From the NCBI GenBank assembly GCA_963841415.1, contig CAWJCN010000001.1:1054001-1118000 (forward strand): 64,000 nucleotides of DNA. Direction: 5' to 3'. This DNA comes from DASUAS01 sp963841415 (GTDB lineage Bacteria > Actinomycetota > Acidimicrobiia > IMCC26256 > DASPTH01). The notes below the pieces were generated by a model that worked only from the letters and a program-made list of their open reading frames with translations, was not told where the DNA came from and searched no databases. Below, piece by piece: positions 52,315 through 59,561 of the stretch. A program made the position numbers and the translations under genes. Position 1 is the stretch's first letter, and every line of letters starts with the position of its first letter.

Positions 52315-52341
52315 GACGATGCCGGCGTCCGAAACGTGACG
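52315..52341 (-). promoter_or_regulatory. ECF41-like promoter for the exporter operon
   Basis: Read leftward, CGTCACG (52341-52335), a 16-base spacer, then CGTC (52318-52315) match the reported ECF41 form TGTCACA...CGTC with one or two changes in the -35. The ABC ATPase ATG begins 10 bases downstream of the -10. It mirrors the rightward promoter at 52352-52378. Confidence 0.55.
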
Positions 52342-52351
52342 CGACGATTCA

Positions 52352-52378
52352 TGTCACGTTCCGGAGCGCTGCCTCGTC
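52352..52378 (+). promoter_or_regulatory. ECF41-like promoter for the sigma factor gene
   Basis: TGTCACG (52352-52358), a 16-base spacer, then CGTC (52375-52378) match the -35/-10 form recognised by ECF41-type sigma factors. The sigma gene starts at 52420, so autoregulation is likely. With the leftward promoter it forms an inverted repeat with 12-base arms, 11 of 12 matching. Confidence 0.6.
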
Positions 52379-52419
52379 GAGACGGAGGGCACTACCGTCG
52401 CTCGAGGAGCAGAACGCCG

Positions 52420-53335
52420 ATGGACCGGGACCCTTCCGCTGTGCACTCCCCTGCCACTTCCGACCCGCGCTTCGAAGCGGTGTGGCGCGAGGATCGGGGC
52501 CGGATGGTGCGGCTCGCCCAGCGCATGCTCGGTGACTCGACCGAGGCGGAGGACGTCGTGCAGGATGCGTTCGGCCGGCTCGCGCGTGTCGACTTGGACG
52601 AGCTCGACGACGTCCAGGGGTGGCTCGCGGTCGTCGTCCGTCGGCTGTGCATCGATCGCATCCGCTCCGCGCGCTTCCGTCGCGAGTCGACGACGCTCGG
52701 CGCGCTGCCCGACGGCGTGATCTCGCTCCCGCCGGAGCTGGCCGCCGACCCCGCCGACCGGATCACGCTCGACGACCAGGTGCAACTTGCGCTGGCGGTG
52801 GTGCTCGACCGGCTCACACCGGCGGAGCGCACCGCGTTCGTCCTGCACGACATCTTCGGCTTCCCGCACGCGGCGGTCGGCGAGATCGTGGGACGCTCGA
52901 CGACCGCGTGCCGTCAGCTCGCGAGCCGGGCGCGCCGTGCCATCCGCGAGGGCGCCGCCACACGCAGCGACGAGGTCAGGCGAATCGACATCGAGGACGA
53001 GCATCACCGGGCGGTGTCGGAACGATTCATCGAGGCGTGCGCCGGAGGGGACATCGAGCGCGCTGATGGAGGTCCTCGATCCCGACGTGGTCGGCGAGGC
53101 GACGATCTTCGGCTTCGGGCCGTTGTTGGCGTCGGCGGGACGGCCAGTGATCGCGCAGCGACTGCTCGGCTTGTTCGGTCCCGGCACTGACAGCGCGCTT
53201 CTCCCCATGTCGGTGGAGCGTCAACCCGGCGTCGTCGCGTTCGTGCACCGCCGGGTCGCTGCGGTCGTGCGCTTCGAGGTCGACGACGGTCTCATCCGCG
53301 ACATCCGTGCCCTGGTGTTGCCACCAGGCGTGTAG
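52420..53335 (+). pseudogene. ECF sigma factor with SnoaL-like C-terminal extension (SigJ/ECF41-like, one-base frameshift)
   Basis: Region sigma-2 holds AQRMLGDSTEAEDVVQDAFGR and WLAVVVRRLCIDRIRSA; region sigma-4 holds LTPAERTAFVLHDIFGF and STTACRQLASRARRA. After AVSERFIEACAGGDIER near 53062 the frame breaks, and the next frame gives LMEVLDPDVVGEATIFGFG...RQPGVVAFVHRRVAAVVRFEV, a SnoaL-like extension. Removing one G restores about 304 residues. GAGGAG lies before the ATG at 52420. The extension in ECF41/SigJ proteins tunes activity. Context and promoters point to control of itself and the exporter. Confidence 0.75.
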
Positions 53336-53378
53336 TCACGCCTACGCGGTGCTCGATGCCGCCGCGTAGCTTGCGCGG

Positions 53379-53645
53379 GTGATCCGCACACGCGTCGTCG
53401 TCGAGGGACGGGTGCAGGGCGTCGGCTACCGCATGTCGTGCGCCCGACAGGCGCAGGCCGCCGGCGTGGGCGGGATGGTGCGCAACCTGCCCGACGGCCG
53501 TGTCGAAGCCGTCTTCGAAGGATCACCGGAGGCGGTGGCCGCGCTCGTCGCGTGGTGCGAACACGGCCCGTCGTACGCCGACGTCCACCACGTTCGCGTC
53601 CACGACGAGCAGCCGATCGGCGAGATCGTGTTTCGCGTCACCTGA
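53379..53645 (+). CDS. acyP: Acylphosphatase
   Basis: The 88-residue protein has the family motifs EGRVQGVGYRMSCARQAQAAG (catalytic Arg in GYR) and GGMVRNLPDGRVEAVFEG (catalytic Asn in RN), close to the standard length of 90-100. It hydrolyses carboxyl-phosphate bonds such as acetyl phosphate. GTG is the start. It is a lone gene between the sigma factor and the convergent RibD-like gene. Confidence 0.9.
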   Translation: MIRTRVVVEGRVQGVGYRMSCARQAQAAGVGGMVRNLPDGRVEAVFEGSPEAVAALVAWCEHGPSYADVHHVRVHDEQPIGEIVFRVT

Positions 53646-53659
53646 CCGCGTGTGCGTGC

Positions 53660-54271
53660 TCACTCCGGCGGCAACGTCTCCTTCGCGTCCTCGTACGTGC
53701 CCGTCGGCGGATTCGCGTCGGGCCCGTACACCAGGTACACGACGCCCGTGCTGAACGCTCGCGAGGAGATCAACGTGAGGGGTCGAGCCGGCGCGCCGTC
53801 CTCGAACAGCCGCAGCCCCGATCCGGCGGTCGCGGGATGGACGAACAGATGCAGCTCGTCGAGCAGGCCGGCGTCGAGGAGCTGGCGCACCACCGACACC
53901 GATCCGCTCAGCACGATCCGCCCGACGGCCGGGTCGTTCTCGAGCGCGGTGACCGCTTCGACGAGATCGCCCGACAGCTGCTCCGAATTCCGCCACGTGA
54001 GCTCGAGGGGGCTGCGGGACGCGACGATCTTGCGCACGTCGCCGAGGTGCTTGGCCATCACCGCGTCGGCTTCGCCGGCCGCCTCCCGTTCGGGCCAGGC
54101 GCCGGCGAAGCTGTCGTAGGTGACTCGGCCGAAGAGCATGACGTCGGCGTCGTGCGTCCTCGTCACGGCTTCGCCCATCTCCTCGTTGAAGTACGGGAAG
54201 TGCCAGTTGCCGACGCCGGGGTCGACAACGCCGTCGAGTGCGGTGAACATGCTCGCTGCGATCGTGGCCAT
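53660..54271 (-). CDS. Dihydrofolate reductase-family (RibD C-terminal domain) protein
   Basis: The 203-residue protein starts MATIAASMFTALDGVVDPG and has DVMLFGRVTYDSFAGAWP, VSGSV-like IVLSGSVSVVRQLL, and DELHLFVHPATAGSGLRLF. This is the RibD_C/DHFR-like fold. It probably reduces a pyrazine/pteridine-like ring with NADPH, but most members are unassigned. ATG 54271 is favoured by a GGAG 8 bases upstream; 54286 is an alternative. Confidence 0.8.
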   Translation of the reverse strand: MATIAASMFTALDGVVDPGVGNWHFPYFNEEMGEAVTRTHDADVMLFGRVTYDSFAGAWPEREAAGEADAVMAKHLGDVRKIVASRSPLELTWRNSEQLSGDLVEAVTALENDPAVGRIVLSGSVSVVRQLLDAGLLDELHLFVHPATAGSGLRLFEDGAPARPLTLISSRAFSTGVVYLVYGPDANPPTGTYEDAKETLPPE

Positions 54272-54362
54272 CCGGCGCTCCGTCATCGAGGTCGTGGGTC
54301 GTTGCTCCCACTCTGACGGCACCGGCGACCGAAACTCATCGCACCCGAGCGAACTTGCCTCT

Positions 54363-55223
54363 TCAGGCCTGGAGGTCGCGGTTCTCCGGCACGAACTGGC
54401 TGGCGACGAACGTCGCCCCCTGCGGATCCTTGATGACCGCTTTCCTGGCCCACGGCGCATCCGCCGGCCCGGCGACGACGACACCGCCGAGCTCGCGTGC
54501 CCGGGCGGCGGTGGCCTCCGCGTCGTCGACGCCGAACGTGATGCTCCAGTGCGCGTGCGTGTCGGAGTCGTCGGCGGCGATCGGCTCGAGCTCGGCGACG
54601 ACGTCGATGAAGCCGTCGGGCGCACCCATCTGCGCCATCTGGTCGCGTAGGCCGGGGCTGCGTTCCTCGAGGTGGTCGCCGTAGCCCGGAAGGGTCCACA
54701 TGACACCGCCGAGCAACACCAACGTCTGCCACCCGAAGACGGCGCCGTAGAACGCCCGCGCGGCTTCCGGGTCGCGCGTGGCGAGGCCGTTGAAGTTCAG
54801 CGCGCCGTGTTCGTTGACGACCTGTGCGCCCTTGTGGTTCTTCGCCTGCCAGACGCAGAAGACCGCACCTTCGGGATCGGCGAGCACCGCCATCCGGCCC
54901 GCGTCGAGCACGTCGAACGGGTCCGCGATCACCGTGCCGCCGGCCGCCTGGGCGCGGGCAGCCGCGTCGTCGGCGCGGTCGACCCACACGTACGTGTTCC
55001 ACATCGCCACGGGCGGCGCGCCCTCGGGGATCGACGACACCGCGCCCACGTCACGGTCACGAACGCGGCCGATGAGGTACGCGCCCTCCGAGCGGTCGGG
55101 CATCACCTCTTCGAACGCCCACCCGAACAGGCCGTGGTAGAAGTCGGCCGCCGCTTCGGGGTCGGGCTGGTTGGTGTCGATCCAACAAGGGACGCCGGGG
55201 ATGTATCCGTCACGTTCGGGCAC
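54363..55223 (-). CDS. Two-domain VOC family protein
   Basis: The 286-residue protein contains two VOC halves: GVPCWIDTNQPDPEAAADFY near residue 9, and FNGLATRDPEAARAFYGAVFGWQ near 139. ADPFDVLDAGRMAVLADPEGA and IKDPQGATFVASQF are the matching halves of the fold. This kind of protein is common in actinobacteria as CalD-like VOC. The GTG at 55223 has GAGGAGG 5 bases upstream and is preferred over ATG 55280. Confidence 0.8.
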   Translation of the reverse strand: MPERDGYIPGVPCWIDTNQPDPEAAADFYHGLFGWAFEEVMPDRSEGAYLIGRVRDRDVGAVSSIPEGAPPVAMWNTYVWVDRADDAAARAQAAGGTVIADPFDVLDAGRMAVLADPEGAVFCVWQAKNHKGAQVVNEHGALNFNGLATRDPEAARAFYGAVFGWQTLVLLGGVMWTLPGYGDHLEERSPGLRDQMAQMGAPDGFIDVVAELEPIAADDSDTHAHWSITFGVDDAEATAARARELGGVVVAGPADAPWARKAVIKDPQGATFVASQFVPENRDLQA

Positions 55224-55270
55224 GACTGCCTCCTCGTCACTCGGCTTCGTCTCGCCAACCGTACGAGGCG

Positions 55271-57127
55271 ATGCGGTCATCTCCTGGCCGCAATGGCAAC
55301 GCAAATCTTTTCATCGCGTCGGACACGACTTGTTCCCCGTTCGTTCACCTGCGCGCGGGGTCTCGTACACCCGACTTGAGTAGACAGTCGGGCCTGATCA
55401 CCGAGACCACGGCCGCGGCGTTCCGCACCGACTGGGGCCTCGCCGCCAGCGTCAAGATCGCCGGGAGCAACACCAACAACCTCGGCCGCAACGACGAGAT
55501 CAACATCTTCAACGGCACCACGCTCGCCGACCGGCTCACCTACGGCGACCAGAACATCCCCGGCACGATCCGCACCCAGGGCACGTCGGGCGTTCCCATC
55601 TCGTGCCAGGCGCTCGGCGCCAACACGGTCGGTGCGTGGGCGTTCTCGCAGAACGGTGTCGACGGCGCGAAGCATTCGTCGTCGGGCGACACCGGTTCGC
55701 CGGGCACCAGCCCGCTCGGCGCCTGCGGGCCGGTCACGATCGTGGGCGGCGACGGCAGCGGCAGCACCGTGCCGTGCCAACCCGAAGCCGCGTCGGGCAC
55801 GGGTCCTGCGCCCGCCGACGCGCAGACGTGGCCGGGCGGCGCAACAGTGACGGTCGCCGATCAGCTCTGCGCCTGGAAGACCAGCACCGGACCGGAGGGC
55901 CGTGACATGAGCGGCCTCGTGTTCGACCCCGCGAACCCCGATGTGCTGTGGGCGGTGAAGAACAAGAGCTGGGTGTTCCGCCTCGTGCAGCAGAACGGCG
56001 TGTGGGTGCCCGACACCGCCGACGACTGGGGCGCGGGCAAGCAGATCTTCTTCCCCGGCGGCACCGGACAGCCCGACTCTGAGGGCCTCACCTTCGGCCC
56101 CGACGGCGCGCTGTACATCACCACCGAGCGCGACAACGCGCACAACGTCTTCTCCCTGAACTCGATCCTGCGCTTCGACCCGACCGCGACGGGCACGACG
56201 CTGACACCGACGATGCAGTGGAACCTCACGGATGAGTTCCCCGAGTTGATCGAGCTCCCCAACGGCAACAAGGACAAGGCCAACCTCGGCTTCGAAGGCG
56301 TCACGTTCGTGCCCGACACCTACCTCGTGCAGAACGGTTTCGTCGACCAGTCGACCGGCTCGGCCTACTACCCGAGCGACTACCCGGGACACGGCTCCGG
56401 CCTGTACTTCGCGGCACTGGAGAACGACGGCAAGCTCTACGCCTACGCGCTCGACATCGACGGCACGTTCCACCGGGTCGCCGTCGTCGACACGGGCATG
56501 GGCCACGTGATGGACGTCCAGTACGACGCCGATCTGCAACGGATCTGGGCACTGTGCGACAACACGTGCTCGGTGACATCGACGGTGCTCGGGGTCGACA
56601 CGACCGGCGCGATCGTCCCCGACGTCAGGTACGCGCGGCCCGCCGACGCGACCGACGGACTGCCGAACGTGAACATCGAAGGCTTCGCGATCGCGCCCGA
56701 CTCGACGTGCGTCGACGACGTCAAGGAGGTCGTGTGGTCCGACGACGGCATCTCCGCCGCCGGTCGCCAGGGCCACGCGCTCTACCGCGGCACGATCCCC
56801 TGCGACCTCGACCTCGGTGAGCAGGGCGCGCCGGCTGCCGTCGACCTCGGTGACCGCGGCCCCGGCGACGTCGGCGTCGCCAAGAAGGGCACGCTCCATG
56901 TGCACGGCTCCGGCTTCGAGCCCGGCGAGCCGGTGCAGATCGAGCTGCACGACAAGAAGAAGGTCAATGTGCTCGCCTCGGTCGTCGCGGACGACTTCGG
57001 TCTGGCCGTCGCCGACGTCACCATCCCGAGCGGCGTCCAGCCCGGCGCCCACGAGGTCTGGTTGGTCGCCCCGTCGGCCACGGAGACGGCTGCAGTGTCG
57101 ATCACCACGCCCGCCGCGCACCCGTGA
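55271..57127 (+). CDS. Phytase-like/lamin-tail secreted protein, 5'-truncated
   Basis: From about 55390 the protein reads AAFRTDWGLAASVKIAG...NDEINIFNGTT, the second half of a lamin-tail domain. A region with GRDMSGLVFDPANPDVLWAVKNKSW, SEGLTFGPDGALYITTER and NLGFEGVTFVP follows, which matches esterase/phytase-like beta-propeller proteins. It ends in an Ig-like segment. No signal peptide or first half of the lamin-tail is present; the first 38 codons look non-coding and overlap the divergent VOC region. It is probably a deleted or misjoined gene. Confidence 0.65.
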   Translation: MRSSPGRNGNANLFIASDTTCSPFVHLRAGSRTPDLSRQSGLITETTAAAFRTDWGLAASVKIAGSNTNNLGRNDEINIFNGTTLADRLTYGDQNIPGTIRTQGTSGVPISCQALGANTVGAWAFSQNGVDGAKHSSSGDTGSPGTSPLGACGPVTIVGGDGSGSTVPCQPEAASGTGPAPADAQTWPGGATVTVADQLCAWKTSTGPEGRDMSGLVFDPANPDVLWAVKNKSWVFRLVQQNGVWVPDTADDWGAGKQIFFPGGTGQPDSEGLTFGPDGALYITTERDNAHNVFSLNSILRFDPTATGTTLTPTMQWNLTDEFPELIELPNGNKDKANLGFEGVTFVPDTYLVQNGFVDQSTGSAYYPSDYPGHGSGLYFAALENDGKLYAYALDIDGTFHRVAVVDTGMGHVMDVQYDADLQRIWALCDNTCSVTSTVLGVDTTGAIVPDVRYARPADATDGLPNVNIEGFAIAPDSTCVDDVKEVVWSDDGISAAGRQGHALYRGTIPCDLDLGEQGAPAAVDLGDRGPGDVGVAKKGTLHVHGSGFEPGEPVQIELHDKKKVNVLASVVADDFGLAVADVTIPSGVQPGAHEVWLVAPSATETAAVSITTPAAHP

Positions 57128-57146
57128 GCTTCGATCGCATCCTGCT

Positions 57147-57959
57147 TCAAGCAGAAGTGCTCTGCAGGGTGACGCCGGCGTCGGGTTCGAGCACCCGGAA
57201 CGTGAAGCTCTCTTCCAGGTAGAGGTCGACCGAGTCGGCGTCGTGACTTCGGTATCCGATCGAGATGTCCTCGCCGCTCTCGAAGGCGAAGTCGCCGCCG
57301 CGCTGGCTGACGACGACGCCGCACTCGATGCCCGGAGCCCAGACGACCGGCCCGCCGAGGATCTCGCGCAGGTGATCGAACAGTGGGTAGCCGCCGTGCT
57401 CTGCGGTCTCCGCGATCTCGGTGTAGATGGCGGGCGCGATCGCGATCCCGTACGGACCTCCGATGCCGGAGTTGCGCAGCACGTCGACCGCACGAGCAAC
57501 TGCGGCCGGGTACCGGTTCGGATCGGCGTCGAGCGGGATGGGATCGTGGCCACTCGTTTCGACGATGCCGGTGATCCCGGCGGCCGCGTAGCCGTGGAAC
57601 ACCGCTCGGTTCTCCGCCAATGCGAGCCGATGCGCCACATCGTCGAGTGCCGCGAACTCGACATCGCGCGCGCCGCGCTCGACGTCCTCGAGGTCACGAC
57701 GCAACAGTGCGAACTCAGCGCGCATCTCGACGACGGGCAACACGAGCCGCTGCTCGGCGACGATGTCGGCAGACGGGCCGGTGATCGACTGGCTGCGTCC
57801 CAGGTTCGTCGCCGAGTGCTCCCATCCGGTGGGTCCGGTGAAGTCGACGAGCTTTCGTGCCGCGAGTTGGACCTCGAGGCGTGGCTTCACGTCGTCTTCG
57901 ATCGCGCTCCACGCGGTGTCGGAGATCGGCGCGAGATGGCGGAGGAGGTGGTCGGTCAT
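57147..57959 (-). CDS. Encapsulin shell protein (family 1)
   Basis: The 270-residue protein has the HK97-fold encapsulin pattern: MTDHLLRHLAPISDTAWSAIEDDV at the start, ARKLVDFTGPTGWEHSATNLG, and the C-terminal SVDLYLEESFTFRVLEP. It would self-assemble into a nanocompartment. Its ATG overlaps the stop of the encapsulated-ferritin cargo gene by 4 bases, the usual operon arrangement. It converges with the phytase-like gene, 19 bases away. Confidence 0.9.
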   Translation of the reverse strand: MTDHLLRHLAPISDTAWSAIEDDVKPRLEVQLAARKLVDFTGPTGWEHSATNLGRSQSITGPSADIVAEQRLVLPVVEMRAEFALLRRDLEDVERGARDVEFAALDDVAHRLALAENRAVFHGYAAAGITGIVETSGHDPIPLDADPNRYPAAVARAVDVLRNSGIGGPYGIAIAPAIYTEIAETAEHGGYPLFDHLREILGGPVVWAPGIECGVVVSQRGGDFAFESGEDISIGYRSHDADSVDLYLEESFTFRVLEPDAGVTLQSTSA

Positions 57960-58393
57960 TCCCGCCCCCTCAGACTGCCGATCCCGAGTCCGAACGACGC
58001 GCCCGCCGGCGCGGCGGTGGCGTCGGTGGGGTCGGAGCCGTCCTCGACCGAGACGATCGGACTCGAGGTGAACAGGTACAACCGGAGTTGCTCGTCGAGT
58101 GCGGCGTCGTGCCGGCGCATCCATTCGAGCGCCATGGCGGCGTGCTCCTTCTCGTCGTCACGATTGTGCGCCAGGATCGACGCCAGCTCCGGGTCCTGTG
58201 CTGCCTGGACCCGCTGGTCGTACCAGTCGATCGCTTCGAGCTCCTCGACGAGCGACTCCAACGCACGGTGGCGATCGATGGTCGCGGCGTCGAGGAGGTC
58301 CGGCGATTCGTGCAGCCCTTCGTGCGCCAACTCGCTCGCCTCCCTTTCGGCCCGTCGTGGGAAATCCTGCCCCGACAGCCTTCCCCCGCCCAT
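57956..58393 (-). CDS. Encapsulated ferritin-like cargo protein (EncFtn)
   Basis: The 145-residue protein aligns with encapsulated ferritin: SLVEELEAIDWYDQRV and HNRDDEKEHAAMALEWMRR. The metal ligands fall at E51, E81 and H84, with W57-Y58 spaced exactly as in characterised members. The C-terminal FGLGIGSLRGRE is a typical cargo-loading peptide. It would oxidise Fe(II) and deposit iron inside the encapsulin shell. ATG 58393 is used; a TTG at 58402 adds three residues. Confidence 0.9.
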   Translation of the reverse strand: MGGGRLSGQDFPRRAEREASELAHEGLHESPDLLDAATIDRHRALESLVEELEAIDWYDQRVQAAQDPELASILAHNRDDEKEHAAMALEWMRRHDAALDEQLRLYLFTSSPIVSVEDGSDPTDATAAPAGASFGLGIGSLRGRE

Positions 58394-58427
58394 CACGGTC
58401 AAACCAGGATGATGGGCCTCACGGCAC

Positions 58428-58835
58428 GTGAGCGCGCGACGATGGGATCATTCCCGACACGTTCTTTGCCTACCGCGTCGACTGGCGCTACGTGGCGATC
58501 TGGCTGCCGTGCGGCGTGCGACCTGCTCGCGACGGTGTCCATGTGGATGCGGCCGCCAACTCGTTCCCGCGACGTACGGCTTCTTCCACCTCGAGACCAC
58601 GCTCGACAACGTGGTCGGCGGACACGTGACCGAGGGCTATCGCTGGTACACCGCGGTCGGCCCACGCCTCTCGTTCGTCGACGACGGCGTCACGTTCGGC
58701 ACCAACCATCACCGCGGTGTGTGCGTCCACTTCCGGCAACCGGTTCCCGGTTCCCCGGGACGGAAGCCACATTCGGCGCTCACGGTGACGGTCGCCGACT
58801 GCACGGGCCTGGTGGACCTCATCGGCGAGGCCTGA
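58428..58835 (+). pseudogene. Conserved hypothetical, frameshifted
   Basis: One frame gives DTFFAYRVDWRYVAIWLPCGVRPARDG; after about 58565 another frame gives ATYGFFHLETTLDNVVGGHVTEGYRWYTAVG and FGTNHHRGVCVHFR to a stop. One missing base near 58567 joins them. A second near 58440 would supply a GTG start (MSARDDGIIP). The combined product is a small conserved protein without a recognised function. It lies upstream of the mycothiol-type gene. Confidence 0.55.
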
Positions 58836-58839
58836 GCGT

Positions 58840-59505
58840 GTGGCGGAGTTACAGTCCGGCACCGTGGCGGAGGTCCCGTGCGACGCACTCGAGCGTCGAC
58901 GACTGTGCGAGTTGCTCGACGAGCTCGGCCCCGACGCGCCGACGCTGCTCGAGCCGTGGTCGACTCGCGACCTCGCCGCGCATCTCGTGCTGCGTGAGCA
59001 CGACCTGCTCGCCGCACCCGGCCTCGTGATTCGCGGGCCGTGGCACCAGTTGGCGGCGCGGCACACCGCGAAGCTGGCCGAGCGCGACTTCGCGTCGCTC
59101 GTCGATCAGGTCAGGGCGGGGCCGCCGCCAGGCTTCTTCCGCATCGGGTGGGTCCGCCAATTTGCGAACCTGAACGAATTCTTCGTCCATCACGAGGACG
59201 TTCGCCGCGCGAACGGCCACGGACCGCGGCGCGCTGCACCTGATCTCGACGCCGCACTCTGGCGCAATGTCGCTCGCACCCCCTGGTTGCTCGCTCGGCG
59301 CCTCCGCGGCGTCGGACTCGAGCTCGAATGGGCCGGGACGAACGAACGGGTCCGGGCTCGGCGCGGCGAGCCGACGGTTCGTCTCGTCGGACCACCCGGG
59401 GAGCTCCTGCTGTATCTCTTCGGACGACGAGCCGTCGCCCAGGTCGAGGTCGCGGGTGAGCCCGCCGCGGTCGCTACCGTTCGCGCGACCGCGTTCGGCA
59501 TGTGA
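58840..59505 (+). CDS. TIGR03085/maleylpyruvate-isomerase-like mycothiol-type protein
   Basis: The 221-residue protein has an N-terminal helical DinB-like fold with LEPWSTRDLAAHLVLREHD near residue 37 and NLNEFFVHHEDVRRANG near 110. The histidines and glutamate fit the metal site of mycothiol-dependent isomerases. A C-terminal SCP2-like region follows (VRLVGPPGELLLYLFGR). Mycothiol use indicates an actinobacterial host. GTG is the start. It converges with the GH15 gene. Confidence 0.82.
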   Translation: MAELQSGTVAEVPCDALERRRLCELLDELGPDAPTLLEPWSTRDLAAHLVLREHDLLAAPGLVIRGPWHQLAARHTAKLAERDFASLVDQVRAGPPPGFFRIGWVRQFANLNEFFVHHEDVRRANGHGPRRAAPDLDAALWRNVARTPWLLARRLRGVGLELEWAGTNERVRARRGEPTVRLVGPPGELLLYLFGRRAVAQVEVAGEPAAVATVRATAFGM

Positions 59506-59561
59506 GCCCTCCGTCCAGTTCAACCCTCCAGGCTCCGGCTGCAGCGTTCAGTTCGTCGGCC

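Noticed and set aside
57142..57154. CTGCTT-C-AAGCAG palindrome as a terminator between the phytase-like and encapsulin genes
   Set aside because: A 1-base loop cannot form a hairpin as drawn, and it overlaps the end of the encapsulin reading frame.
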